The notes: generated by a model from the letters alone, not told the origin. DNA of 64,000 bases from Pseudocolwellia sp049933045 (GCF_049933045.1 NZ_CP187926.1:3162001-3226000), one strand, 5' to 3'. Shown: positions 28,400-38,063, counted from the first letter of the stretch. Numbers and translations are program-made.

Positions 28400-29108
28400 C
28401 TATGAACTCCTCATTCACGCTTAAGCTATATAGTTCGATTTCAAGTTCACCTAATGGGTATTCTTTAATTTTGTAACGGAAGTCTTTCCAAAAGAATTTC
28501 CACGACATAGCTTCTAATTGAGTTAAGTAATCACGCAGTTGAAAATACTTACCTGTTAACTTAAGTCGAATACCGTGTTGATATAAATTTATCGTAGGCT
28601 CTGCTTCCGCACCGCCTTCTAATACGTTATCGGCTGTAACCTGTTCTTCTTTATTATTTTTATCAGCTAAATCACCATCTTTATTCATTAAAGGTTTGGC
28701 ACCAAGTAATTCAAAAGAAATAAGTGAAACACCTTTTTGCACTCTAAGCATATCAAGTAGTGCAAAACGCATCTGAATAGGATCAATCAACTCAGAGGTC
28801 AATAATAATAACTTATCATCGACTTCTTTTACTTTAGCTTCATAAGATAATATTTGCTTATTTAATGTTTTATTAGGATCTAGAGTTAATGCTTCTTCAA
28901 AAATAGAGACTGATGATTTAATTGATTTATTTTCAGTAATTAAGCTTTTAGATTTTTTGTTAATATCTTCAGTTTGAATTAAGGACGAATCAATAAACAA
29001 ACTAAAAGAGATAAATATTACAGCAACTAAACCTGTAAATAATATTAAGTACTGTTCTCTTGATGAGATGCTTTCAAACTTATCTGAATATTCTTGCCAT
29101 TTACTCAT
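28392..29108 (-). CDS. mshJ: MSHA biogenesis protein MshJ (PilO/GspM-like)
   Basis: 238 residues: a short cytoplasmic head, one membrane helix (about residues 19-38), a periplasmic coiled coil (about 40-105), then a ferredoxin-like fold with LRDYLTQLEAMSWKFFWKDFRY. This is the PilO/GspM layout. It should form the alignment complex with the PilN-like protein. It overlaps both neighbours by 8 bases. Confidence 0.88.
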   Translation of the reverse strand: MSKWQEYSDKFESISSREQYLILFTGLVAVIFISFSLFIDSSLIQTEDINKKSKSLITENKSIKSSVSIFEEALTLDPNKTLNKQILSYEAKVKEVDDKLLLLTSELIDPIQMRFALLDMLRVQKGVSLISFELLGAKPLMNKDGDLADKNNKEEQVTADNVLEGGAEAEPTINLYQHGIRLKLTGKYFQLRDYLTQLEAMSWKFFWKDFRYKIKEYPLGELEIELYSLSVNEEFIGV

Positions 29109-29724
29109 CTTTTAAAGTCCCCAAATCACCTTTAGAGCTTACTGTAAATTCAATCACTTGATCGTCGTTCTCTTGCATCACAAAGTTAATAAAACGTTTA
29201 CCTGACAAAAAGGTTGAATTCTCAAAGCCCGCTAACCAGGCAGGAACAGATTGTGGGTTTTTAGTTAAGCCTGAGAAAACCATAGCATCGTTATTGATAC
29301 GAACTTCCGATAAGCTAATACCTTTATGATGATTTTGAGATAATTCTGTCATCGACTGTGCAAAACCCGCTACTTGAGTTTTTGTGGTATCGGTTAATTC
29401 TTGGTGTAATCGAGTTTTGTTATTTAATATTAAGGTCAGTAAGTCAATTTTGTTTTTTAGTTTATTGCTTGGTTTGTGTGCTTCTAAGTCATTTTCTAAA
29501 CGAGCCATTTGCTCATTTAACATAGTTTTTTCACTTTTTAGCTGAGCATAACGTTCATCGGCTTTTAGTAACTGGTTTTGACTTAACAAAATCCAACCAA
29601 TCATAGCAACAGTTACAACAGCCCAAACAATACAAACCCGCTTTAAAGACCATAATGGCTTTACTGGGATTAACTCAGGTCGAAGTAGGTTTATATTGTG
29701 CTTACCACTCATTACGTCTGTCAT
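29101..29724 (-). CDS. MSHA biogenesis PilN-like protein (MshI2)
   Basis: 207 residues. The short N-terminal peptide HNINLLRPELIPVKP matches the PilN motif that docks onto PilM. A membrane helix (about residues 28-48), coiled coil and ferredoxin-like fold follow. The docking partner would be the PilM-like MshI encoded just upstream, whose stop overlaps this ATG (ATGA). The gene is often annotated as a second mshI. Confidence 0.85.
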   Translation of the reverse strand: MTDVMSGKHNINLLRPELIPVKPLWSLKRVCIVWAVVTVAMIGWILLSQNQLLKADERYAQLKSEKTMLNEQMARLENDLEAHKPSNKLKNKIDLLTLILNNKTRLHQELTDTTKTQVAGFAQSMTELSQNHHKGISLSEVRINNDAMVFSGLTKNPQSVPAWLAGFENSTFLSGKRFINFVMQENDDQVIEFTVSSKGDLGTLKDE

Positions 29725-30620
29725 AGTTTAGCCTCCTCGCTTGATAGCATAGAAGCTCCAACAGAACATGGAAATTTACGGTATTGCTCAAAGCCTTCTG
29801 GCATCGATAAAAGGTTAACAGGCAGGTTAGTATTCTCTGATATTTTTCGAACTAAAAAGGCTTCGTTATCCATAGGTAAAATAACTTGAATTTCTTTGAT
29901 CGGCGCTTGCTTTAATTGCCTTTCAAAATAATCGGTAGAACGCTGTATTTCCAAGCTCAACATGTCGACTGGACCCATAACAAGTTCTTCTTCAGTTTTA
30001 TGCGAAATCTGAGCTAAGCCACGTATACGTCTTTGAAAGAAGATTTTACCTTGTTTAATAATTAATATTAAAAGGTCTTCATTAGCATGCTGACATACAA
30101 GTAGCGTAGCAACATCACTTTCAGGAATTAATTGTGCAAAGGCGAATTCGACTGTTGTAATTAAAGCCACATCTAATTGGTTTTTAGAAACCTGTTCAAC
30201 AATGGCACTTAGTTCAGTAAGATCAGCGCACACAACATTAATTTTGGCGACATTATTCGATAACTGCGGACCATCAAAGTAATCTAAAACCATATTTTCA
30301 GGTTTAAACGGGACTAGGTCTTTCACATGCCATTTTAATGCGGCATTAATTTCAGTATCAGGCACATTAGGTTTATCTACTTGTACAATCTGATATTGGC
30401 CTGCAGATAAAACGATATGACAAAGTCCATTACCATCAACTTCATCAGCCAAAGCCGAAAATGAAGCAGATATATTTGGCTTAGCAATATTTTGACAAAC
30501 GGGAGAGGCGTTTAATGGGCGATAGCAATAAGATAACGAATCAGGCTGTAAACTCACGCCTATAATATCGTTAGATTTATTTTTAGAAAATAGTTTATTA
30601 ATTTTATGTATAAATGACAT
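29721..30620 (-). CDS. mshI: MSHA biogenesis protein MshI (PilM-like)
   Basis: 299 residues, soluble, with a PilM/actin-like layout. Clear pieces are GVSLQPDSLSYCY near residue 21, LKWHVKDLVPFKPENMVLDYFDG near 88-110 and IQRSTDYFERQLKQAPIKEIQVILP near 225. It binds the PilN-like protein on the cytoplasmic side. It is the first gene of the MSHA block; mshH (CsrD-type), which precedes it in Vibrio, is not present. No strong Shine-Dalgarno is visible. Confidence 0.87.
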   Translation of the reverse strand: MSFIHKINKLFSKNKSNDIIGVSLQPDSLSYCYRPLNASPVCQNIAKPNISASFSALADEVDGNGLCHIVLSAGQYQIVQVDKPNVPDTEINAALKWHVKDLVPFKPENMVLDYFDGPQLSNNVAKINVVCADLTELSAIVEQVSKNQLDVALITTVEFAFAQLIPESDVATLLVCQHANEDLLILIIKQGKIFFQRRIRGLAQISHKTEEELVMGPVDMLSLEIQRSTDYFERQLKQAPIKEIQVILPMDNEAFLVRKISENTNLPVNLLSMPEGFEQYRKFPCSVGASMLSSEEAKL

Positions 30621-30664
30621 TTTTATATTTTTATTGTTTATTTATAACGAATTAACTAATTTCC

Positions 30665-30692
30665 ATTATCCTCTATTCGTTAACTGGCGCAA
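30665..30692 (-). promoter_or_regulatory. Possible promoter for the msh block
   Basis: On the minus strand TTGCGC (30687-30692), 16 bases, then GATAAT (30665-30670), 45 bases before the mshI ATG. The -10 box is good and the -35 box is weak. The rest of the spacer is AT-rich with no gene. Confidence 0.35.
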
Positions 30693-30863
30693 GTTTTTAA
30701 TAAACTTATTGCCTGACTTTAATAAAAGTTAAATTAACTACATAGAAAATAATTAAATTGATAATTTACGTATATTTCAAAAACCTACTGTTAACTGTAA
30801 CGTAAATTTCTTAAATACGCAGATTTTTTCTGATAAAAATGGATTTTTTTGAAATTTTGGACA

Positions 30864-30902
30864 TAAAAAAACCGTATTGTTATTCACAATACGGTTTTTA
30901 AT
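30864..30902 (-). terminator. Terminator of the rpsF-priB-rpsR-rplI operon
   Basis: AAAAACCGTATTG pairs with CAATACGGTTTTT around a seven-base loop, with a run of seven T on the minus strand, 28 bases after the rplI stop. It separates the ribosomal operon from mshI. Confidence 0.93.
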
Positions 30903-30929
30903 TTAAGAACTAACTAAATAGTTTTTAAA

Positions 30930-31388
30930 TTATGCTTCAGCGATAACAATGATTTTGATACTTGAATCAACATCATTATGTAAGTGAATTACGATATCGA
31001 ATTCACCAGTTTCGCGTATAGAGCCTAATGGTAAACGTACTTCAGCTTTAACTACTGCAACACCAGCTTCTGAAATTGCATCAGCGATGTCACGAGTACC
31101 TATAGAACCGAATAATTTACCTTCTTCACCAGCTTTAGATGCGATAGTAACTTCAGCAAGTTCAGTTAACTTAACAGCACGAGCTTCAGCAGCTGTTAAA
31201 GTTTCAGCTAATTTAGCTTCTAATTCAGCGCGACGAGCTTCAAAGTGCTCAACGTTAGCTGAAGATGCAAATACTGCCTTACCTTTAGGTAATAAGTAGT
31301 TACGCGCGTAGCCAGACTTAACTGTTACCTTGTCACCAAGGCCGCCTAATTTGGCGATTTTATCAAGAAGGATTACTTCCATTTTCAA
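30930..31388 (-). CDS. rplI: 50S ribosomal protein L9
   Basis: 152 residues. The N-terminal RNA-binding lobe carries the signature GDKVTVKSGYARNYLLPKGKA (about residues 18-38), then a long central helix rich in Ala/Glu and the C-terminal lobe. L9 binds 23S rRNA at the base of the L1 stalk and affects reading fidelity. It is last in the rpsF-priB-rpsR-rplI operon, 14 bases after rpsR. Confidence 0.98.
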   Translation of the reverse strand: MKMEVILLDKIAKLGGLGDKVTVKSGYARNYLLPKGKAVFASSANVEHFEARRAELEAKLAETLTAAEARAVKLTELAEVTIASKAGEEGKLFGSIGTRDIADAISEAGVAVVKAEVRLPLGSIRETGEFDIVIHLHNDVDSSIKIIVIAEA

Positions 31389-31402
31389 AACCCCTTTTTA
31401 GG

Positions 31403-31630
31403 TTACTTATGTAAATCTGTATATGGTAACAATGCTAAATAACGAGCACGCTTGATCGCTCGACCAAGTTGACGTTGATATTTAGCAGCTGTACCAGTAA
31501 TACGGCTAGGAACGATTTTACCACTTTCAGTGATATAGTTTTTTAGTGTTGCAATATCTTTATAATCGATAGAAACAGCACCTTCTGCAGTAAAACGGCA
31601 GAACTTACGACGTCTAAAAAAACGAGACAT
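31403..31630 (-). CDS. rpsR: 30S ribosomal protein S18
   Basis: 75 residues, exactly the usual length. It has the basic start MSRFFRRRKFCRF and the motif DYKDIATLKNYITESGKIVPSRITGT. S18 binds 16S rRNA together with S6, encoded two genes upstream. Spacing to priB is 9 bases. Confidence 0.99.
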   Translation of the reverse strand: MSRFFRRRKFCRFTAEGAVSIDYKDIATLKNYITESGKIVPSRITGTAAKYQRQLGRAIKRARYLALLPYTDLHK

Positions 31631-31639
31631 GGATTTCTC

Positions 31640-31960
31640 CTAATTAATCATTTCAATCTGTTGAGCATGTAATACAAGAAGTGGATTACCATTTCTTGAT
31701 TCGTGGCGGTTTATAAAACCAGTCACTTTGATATTACAGCCCTCAGTTAAATCACGAGTTAAGTTTTGCGACATATCACCTGTAGCAACTACTTGTATTC
31801 GAACAAACGCTTGTCTGTTCATACCTGCTTCGTTTTGAATAGAATGATGATCTATTGAAAACTGACAATGTTGAATACCTGCAGGGCTTGTTGATGTTTT
31901 TGGCCGTTTAACAACCGTTCCCACCAACACAAGGCAATTCTCTGTTAAAGAGACTGTCAC
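31640..31960 (-). CDS. priB: Primosomal replication protein N (PriB)
   Basis: 106 residues, one OB fold, with NCLVLVGTVVKRPKTSTSPAGI near the start and HCQFSIDHHS as in PriB. It works with PriA and DnaT to restart stalled replication forks and binds single-stranded DNA. Its place between rpsF and rpsR is the conserved gammaproteobacterial arrangement. Confidence 0.96.
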   Translation of the reverse strand: MTVSLTENCLVLVGTVVKRPKTSTSPAGIQHCQFSIDHHSIQNEAGMNRQAFVRIQVVATGDMSQNLTRDLTEGCNIKVTGFINRHESRNGNPLLVLHAQQIEMIN

Positions 31961-31966
31961 TGTTAC

Positions 31967-32386
31967 TTATTCTTCGCCAGCAGCTTCTTCAGTAGTAGCT
32001 TTCTCAGCAGTTTCTGCTTGAGCAGGCGCTTCTTCAGCAACATCTTTCTTAACTTCACGGCGATCTTCTTTAGCTACAGCCATAGCTGAAGCTTCAGTTA
32101 CTGCAGCTTTAGTACGCATGATCATGTTACGAATAACAACATCGTTATAACGGAAAGAAGTTTCTAATTCATCAATAACTGATTGAGGCGCTTCAATGTT
32201 AATTAAAACATAGTGTGCTTTATGCAATTTATTGATTGGATATGCTAATTGACGACGACCCCAGTCTTCTAGACGGTGGATCTTGCCTTCAGCAGCATTG
32301 ATCAAGTCAGTATAACGCTGGATCATACCAGGTACTTGTTCACTCTGATCAGGGTGAACCATAAATACGATTTCGTAATGACGCAT
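31967..32386 (-). CDS. rpsF: 30S ribosomal protein S6
   Basis: 139 residues from the ATG at 32386 (MRHYEIVFMVHPDQSEQVPGM). The frame is open 60 bases further upstream, but only this start has the family N-terminus and a GGGAG ribosome-binding site 6 bases upstream. The core of about 100 residues is followed by a Glu/Ala-rich acidic tail. Variable acidic tails are usual in S6, where E. coli S6 is glutamylated. S6 pairs with S18 on the 30S platform. First gene of the operon. Confidence 0.98.
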   Translation of the reverse strand: MRHYEIVFMVHPDQSEQVPGMIQRYTDLINAAEGKIHRLEDWGRRQLAYPINKLHKAHYVLINIEAPQSVIDELETSFRYNDVVIRNMIMRTKAAVTEASAMAVAKEDRREVKKDVAEEAPAQAETAEKATTEEAAGEE

Positions 32387-32396
32387 TACGAGCTCC

Positions 32397-32408
32397 CTAC
32401 GGTTGTAG
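32397..32408 (-). promoter_or_regulatory. rpsF leader hairpin, possible S6:S18 autoregulation site
   Basis: In the rpsF mRNA leader, CUAC and GUAG pair around an AACC loop. The 3' arm runs directly into the GGGAG ribosome-binding site. An S6:S18-binding motif is known in rpsF leaders of many bacteria; I infer that this short hairpin may be part of it, but I could not fold the leader. Confidence 0.35.
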
Positions 32409-32479
32409 CCTCTTACCTGGATCAGCCAACACCAGTATTGAGACAAGGAACAAAAATTAAGGCTGATTTAAGGACGCGT

Positions 32480-32508
32480 AGTGTAGGGAATTTAAGCAAC
32501 AAAGGCAA
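32480..32508 (-). promoter_or_regulatory. rpsF: rpsF operon promoter
   Basis: On the minus strand TTGCCT (32503-32508), a 17-base spacer, then TACACT (32480-32485), followed by a GC-rich ACGCG discriminator typical of growth-rate and ppGpp-controlled ribosomal promoters. The ATG lies about 85 bases downstream of the expected start site. Confidence 0.75.
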
Positions 32509-32692
32509 GCTATTGTTATCAACATACTGCGTTAAACTGAATAAGGAGATAAAAGAGCTGTTTCATCTCTATTTATCCTTGTTGTTAACATAAAAGGATA
32601 ATAAATATTTCTTATTAAAATCAATAGTTAAAAATAAAAAAATGCTACCTTTTAGAAATATAGCTTGGTGTTAAAAATAAAGAATTAAAAAT
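32509..32692. other. Spacer between rpsF promoter and rlmB terminator
   Basis: AT-rich, no supported gene. A plus-strand frame crossing the rpsF start region (32276-32593) is an antisense shadow. Confidence 0.4.
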
Positions 32693-32714
32693 TAAAAAAG
32701 CGGCATAAGCCGCT
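32693..32714 (-). terminator. Terminator after rlmB
   Basis: AGCGGC and GCCGCT pair around a four-base loop, with T6 on the minus strand, 75 bases after the rlmB stop. It should end the rnr-rlmB transcript. Confidence 0.85.
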
Positions 32715-32788
32715 CATATTATCTTTAAAGATTGAAGTACAACAATAAGTAAAAAACATTCACTCTGTGTATTCATATCTATAAATCG

Positions 32789-33544
32789 TTAAGACAATCT
32801 CTGCCTAACAATTTCAAATAAGCATATGCCCGTCGCAACGGAGACATTCAAACTTGAGACACTTCCAGCCATAGGAAGTTTGACTATTTGATCACAGTTT
32901 TCGCGAGTCAAACGGCGCATACCCTTGCCTTCAGCACCCATAACAAGTGCCATAGCACCTTCAAACTTAACATCGTATAAGTTGATATCAGTTTCGCCAG
33001 CAGTTCCAACTATCCAAACACCTAAATCTTGTAGCTGTTTCATCGTTCTAGATAAGTTAGTCACTTGTACCAAAGGTACAGTGTCAGCAGCGCCAACAGC
33101 AACCTTTCTTACCGTTGCAGTAATACGTGCGGCATTATCTTTAGGAACAATAATAGCGTGTACGCCAGCAGCGTCAGCATTACGTAAACAAGCACCTAAG
33201 TTATGAGGATCGGTTACACCGTCTAATATTAAGAAAAATGGAAGTTCTTCTTTCTTATTAGCAGCTGCAACTATGTCATCAAGGTCAGACTCTGTATATA
33301 TTTTACCTGCTTTTACACGGGCTAATACGCCTTGATGCTGCTCGCCTTCACTCTTCTCATCGAGTACTTTACGGTTCACTAACTGTGTAGGGATCCCGTA
33401 TTTTCTAGCTAAATTGATAATAGGTTTTAAACGTTCGTCTTCACGACCTTTTAAAAACCATAACTCTATAAATAATTCAGGCGCTCTTTTAAGCATAGAA
33501 TTAATTGCGTGAATACCAAATACTACTTCGTCTTGCTTTGCCAT
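32789..33544 (-). CDS. rlmB: 23S rRNA (Gm2251) 2'-O-methyltransferase RlmB
   Basis: 251 residues. An N-terminal substrate-binding domain (about 1-75) precedes a SpoU/TrmH knot domain with FLILDGVTDPHNLGACLRNA, LVMGAEGKGMRRLTRE and LPMAGSVSSLNVSVATGI, which are SpoU motifs 1-3. It methylates G2251 of 23S rRNA in the P-loop using S-adenosylmethionine. It follows rnr by 58 bases, the usual rnr-rlmB pair. Confidence 0.97.
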   Translation of the reverse strand: MAKQDEVVFGIHAINSMLKRAPELFIELWFLKGREDERLKPIINLARKYGIPTQLVNRKVLDEKSEGEQHQGVLARVKAGKIYTESDLDDIVAAANKKEELPFFLILDGVTDPHNLGACLRNADAAGVHAIIVPKDNAARITATVRKVAVGAADTVPLVQVTNLSRTMKQLQDLGVWIVGTAGETDINLYDVKFEGAMALVMGAEGKGMRRLTRENCDQIVKLPMAGSVSSLNVSVATGICLFEIVRQRLS

Positions 33545-33602
33545 GTTTATTACTTATCTATTTATGTTTCAAATTTGTTTAACTAACGGTTAACTGTATC
33601 AA

Positions 33603-36015
33603 CTATTTAACTTTTGAGCGGGCATTTTTACCAGGGCGTGGCTTCTTAACTTTTTTCTTTTTAGCCTTCGGTTTCTTTGCATCACCCGATACTGTGGCAG
33701 GAGTTCCTTTAGAGCCTTTAGCTCCTTTTTTAGCACCTGTATCACTCGCACTATTTTTCTTCATACCTTTACGAGGTGAGCGTGAACGTCGCTGATATTT
33801 CTCATCAACTACAACGCCATCAATCATTAGGTCTATTTTTTTCTCATCTAAATTAACGGCAGCAACCTTAACTTCAATGGCATCACCCACCTTGTATTTA
33901 GTTCCTGTATTTTCACCCGTTAAACACAACCTCACTTCGTCAAATCGATAATAATCACGACCGAGTGAGTTAATATGAATTAAGCCTTCAATACCTAAGT
34001 TAGCCAGCCTTACAAATAAGCCGAAATTCGTAACAGTTGATATAACACCATTAAAGCTATCGCCGATGTGGTCTTGCATAAACTCACATTTAAGCCAATC
34101 AGATACATCTCTTGTTGCATCATCAGCTCTGCGCTCTGTCATAGAACAATGCTCGCCAAGCTCAATCACTTGCTCTGAGGTGTAAGTATATTCACCATCA
34201 TTAGCGCCAGTTAATTTCTTATCTGCTTGTTTCTCTAGAATCGCTTTAATAACACGATGTACAACAAGATCAGGGTAACGACGAATTGGAGAAGTAAAAT
34301 GACTATATGATTCAAGTGCTAAACCAAAGTGACCTAAATTATCACTTTGATAAACCGCTTGCTTCATCGATCTTAGCAACATCGTTTGAATAAGTTCTTG
34401 ATCAGGTCGATCAGCAATTCGTTTTAATATTTGTCCGTAATCAGCAGGCGTTGGTTCTTCTTTTGCTGGAGTTTCAATACCTAATTCTCGGATATAGGTA
34501 ACGAAGTTATTGTATTTATCGCCACTTGGTTTTTCATGTACTCTGAATAAACCATGAGCTTTATGCTTTTCAATAAACTTAGCAGTAGAAACGTTCGCTA
34601 AAATCATACATTCTTCAATAATTTTATGCGCATCGTTACGTACAAGCGATTCGATAGAAGCAATTTTCTTATCGTCATTAAAAATGAACTTAGATTCTTC
34701 TGTTTCAAACGCGATAGCACCACGTTTTAAGCGTGAATCATTTAATGCTTGATACATACTATTTAGATTTTCTAAATCAGGTACTAATGCAGCATATTCA
34801 GCTTTAAGTGTTTCGTCACCATCAAGAATTGCAGCAACTTTTGTATAAGTAAAACGTGCATGAGAACGCATTACCGCTGAGTAAAATGTAGAATCGACTA
34901 GCTCACCTTGAGCATCAATCGACATTTCACATACCATACACAAACGATCTACATTTGGGTTTAATGAACATAAACCATTAGAAAGTTTTTCAGGTAGCAT
35001 AGGGATAACTTGGCTTGGGAAGTAAACAGAGTTGCCTCTTGATATTGCTTCTTCATCTAACGCTGTTTTATCTCGAACATAGTAGCTAACATCTGCAATA
35101 GCGACCCATAATGTCCAACCACCCTTTTCGTTAGGACGACAATAAACCGCATCATCAAAATCTCGAGCATCTTCACCATCTATCGTAACTAATGGTAAAT
35201 CTCTTAAGTCTTTCCTACAGGCTTTAGGCGCGTCTTCTACTTCATCAGAAAGTACACTGACTTCTTCCATAACTTCTGTAGAAAACTCATGAGGTAAATC
35301 ATGCTCACGTAAAGCTATTTCAATTTCCATACCTGGAGCCATATGCTCACCAAGTACTTCAACTACTTTACCTACAGCATTAGCTCTTTTAGATGGACGT
35401 TGTGTTACTTCTGCAACAACCACTTGTCCGTGTCTTGCACCCATACGATCATCAGGCTGAATTAAAATATCTATTTTAATTCGAGCATCGTCAGGCTTCA
35501 TGTAAACAATATGTTTTTCTACAAAGATTCGACCAACAACACCGCTCTTTCTAGGCTGGATCACATCTAAAATGCGAACTTCTTTTCTGCCCTTGCGATC
35601 GGTTCTATCAACTAGAATAGCTTCGACAATATCACCATGAATAACACGCTTCATTTCATGAGCGGATATGTATAAGTCTTTACCTGGCTTTTCACCTGGA
35701 GCTACATCAGGAATAAAGAATCCAAATCCATCTCTATGGCCAGTCACTCTACCCGTTAACACACTATCTTTAGGTGCAATCGCGTATTGTTTAAATTTAT
35801 TAAATATTATTTGCCCGCTAGTTTCCATCGCACGTAAACGACGTTTCAAACCTACTTTATTATTTTCTTCGGTGTATTTGAAAGTTTTGAGTAGTGCATT
35901 GAAGGTAGGAGGAATTGGAGCATCTTGAATAACAGACAGAATAAGCTTCTCGGCTAGCAACAGGTTGCTCGTATTTTTCGGCTTCTCGTTTTGAAAAAGG
36001 GTCTTTTATGGTCAC
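33603..36015 (-). CDS. rnr: Ribonuclease R, with an apparent N-terminal frameshift
   Basis: The long frame (TTG at 35960 to 33603, 785 residues) holds a winged-helix domain (about 10-65), cold-shock domains, the RNB catalytic domain with ITIDGEDARDFDDAVY-type aspartates (TIDGEDARDFDDAV near residue 260), an S1 domain (about 635-715) and a Lys-rich tail. It is a 3'-5' exoribonuclease for structured RNA, important in the cold. The canonical N-terminus (TIKDPFSKREAEKYEQPVASRE) is present upstream in another frame, starting at GTG 36015. The two join if one base near 35946 is removed. Neither GTG 36015 nor TTG 35960 has a good ribosome-binding site. It is either a real mutation or a sequence error. 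Confidence 0.88.
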
Positions 36016-36183
36016 AGCGTAGTTTCAATAATATTTTTCTTCATTATACGCTATTGCTTTCATTATGCGAATTAATGAACTTAATTAAGTTTTGTCTTCA
36101 ATTAAATCGCCACTATAATGTTTAGTTCTTATTAATGTATATTCGTTATATAACGTAAATATAGCCCATATAAAAGGAAGAAT

Positions 36184-38049
36184 ATGAAACTTAAACGATC
36201 TCTACTCGTTATAGCAATATCTACCGCTTTACTCTCTGCTTGTGCAGAAAATAAAGTCACACATAAAAATACTGATTCAAAAGAAATTAATGGTGAATCA
36301 AAAAATAATACTGAACAAATAACCTTAGCTTCTAAAAAAGCCAATGAGTTATTTGATACGATTTTTACGGAAGGTGTTAACCGTAGTCCAATGATGCAAA
36401 CCTATCTTGGCATTAAAACAGATTATGATAAATGGAATGATATTTCTGAAGAAAACACATTAAAAGAACTCGCATTTTCAAAAGCTGATTTATTAAAAGT
36501 AAAAGCGATTGATATGAGCTTATTAGATACTCAAACTAAGCTTAGCCATCGTTTACTTGTACAAAAATTAGAGAATACAATTTCGGATCACAAATGGCGC
36601 TTCCATTCTTATCCTGTAAACCAAATGCGAGGTTTTCATGCACAAGTACCTTCATTTTTAATTAATCAGCACACAATCAGTAATGTTAAAGAAGCTAAAG
36701 ATTATATCAGCCGTGTTCATCGAACTAAAAAACTCATGGCACAAGTAGTTGAGCAACTAAAAACTAGAGAAGCCAAAGGTATTATTGCACCTAAATTTGT
36801 TTTTAATCATGTAATTCGTGATTCAAACAACATATTAGTTGGTGCGCCTTTTACAGAGAGTAATGGGAAAAGTAGCACTTTATTAGAAGACTTTACTGGA
36901 AAAATAGAAAAATTAGATTTATCAGATGCTGAAAAATCTACTTTAATTTCTGAGCTTAACACAGCATTAATTACTGATTTGAAACCCGCATATGAAAAAC
37001 TTATTTCATACATTACTGAGCTACAAAATAAAGCTGATACCCGAGATGGTGTGTGGAAATTCCCTGATGGTGATGCTTATTTCAATAATGCCTTACAACG
37101 CACAACCACAACAGAATTAACGTCTAATGAAATTCATAACATAGGATTAAGTGAAGTTGAACGTATTCATAATGAGATGCGTCTGATTATGAAAAAAGTT
37201 GATTTTAAAGGCGACTTGAATCAATTTTTTAACTTTATGCGAAATGACAAACAATTTTACTATGCGCAAAGTGAAACAGGAAAAACACAATATTTGAATG
37301 AAGCTGTGGCACTTATTGACGATATGGAAGGTCGATTAGATAGTTTATTTTTAACAAAGCCTAAAGCTAAATTGAAAGTTAAAGCGGTTGAAAGCTTCCG
37401 TGAAAAATCAGCAGGCAAAGCCTTTTATCAACAACCTGCTCCTGATGGTTCACGCCCAGGAATTTACTATGCAAACCTTTACGATATGGCAGCAATGCCA
37501 AGTTATCAAATGGCGGCATTAGCTTACCATGAAGGTATACCTGGTCATCACATGCAAATAGCTATAAAACAAGAATTAACAGATATTCCTAAGTTTAGAA
37601 AGTTTGGTGGTTATACTGCTTATACTGAAGGTTGGGGACTTTATTCAGAAATGATCCCAAAAGAAATAGGCTTATACCAAGACCCTTATTCGGACTTTGG
37701 ACGTTTAGCCATGGAGTTATGGCGAGCTTGTAGATTAGTTGTAGATACAGGTATTCACAGTAAAAAATGGACTCGTGAACAAGGTATTGAATACTATGTA
37801 ACCAATACTCCTAATGCTAAGTCTGATGCGGTTAAAATGGTAGAACGACATATTGTAATGCCATCACAAGCAACAGCTTATAAAATTGGCATGATGAAAA
37901 TAATTGAATTACGAGAAAAGTCTAGAGCATTACTAGGTGATAAATTCGATATAAAAGAGTTTCATGACATTGTACTAAAAAATGGTCCTGTACCTTTAAA
38001 TGTGCTGTCTGAGCTTGTTGATAGTTATATAGAAAGCAATAAAGCGTAA
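36184..38049 (+). CDS. DUF885 family lipoprotein, putative zinc peptidase
   Basis: 621 residues. The start has AAGGA about 6 bases upstream, and a lipoprotein signal ends LLSAC (lipobox, Cys20), so the protein should be membrane-anchored facing the periplasm. The DUF885 domain fills the rest, with the metallopeptidase-like HEGIPGHHMQ at residues 449-458 and a second conserved block YTEGWGLYSE near 476. Members are thought to be zinc peptidases related to the M32/M3 fold; the substrate is unknown. It stands alone between rnr and motX, with a terminator right behind it. Confidence 0.85.
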   Translation: MKLKRSLLVIAISTALLSACAENKVTHKNTDSKEINGESKNNTEQITLASKKANELFDTIFTEGVNRSPMMQTYLGIKTDYDKWNDISEENTLKELAFSKADLLKVKAIDMSLLDTQTKLSHRLLVQKLENTISDHKWRFHSYPVNQMRGFHAQVPSFLINQHTISNVKEAKDYISRVHRTKKLMAQVVEQLKTREAKGIIAPKFVFNHVIRDSNNILVGAPFTESNGKSSTLLEDFTGKIEKLDLSDAEKSTLISELNTALITDLKPAYEKLISYITELQNKADTRDGVWKFPDGDAYFNNALQRTTTTELTSNEIHNIGLSEVERIHNEMRLIMKKVDFKGDLNQFFNFMRNDKQFYYAQSETGKTQYLNEAVALIDDMEGRLDSLFLTKPKAKLKVKAVESFREKSAGKAFYQQPAPDGSRPGIYYANLYDMAAMPSYQMAALAYHEGIPGHHMQIAIKQELTDIPKFRKFGGYTAYTEGWGLYSEMIPKEIGLYQDPYSDFGRLAMELWRACRLVVDTGIHSKKWTREQGIEYYVTNTPNAKSDAVKMVERHIVMPSQATAYKIGMMKIIELREKSRALLGDKFDIKEFHDIVLKNGPVPLNVLSELVDSYIESNKA

Positions 38050-38063
38050 TAATACTCAGAATA

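Noticed and set aside
32276..32593. 105-codon plus-strand frame over the rpsF start and promoter
   Set aside because: It overlaps the rpsF start, leader and promoter in antisense and has no Shine-Dalgarno.
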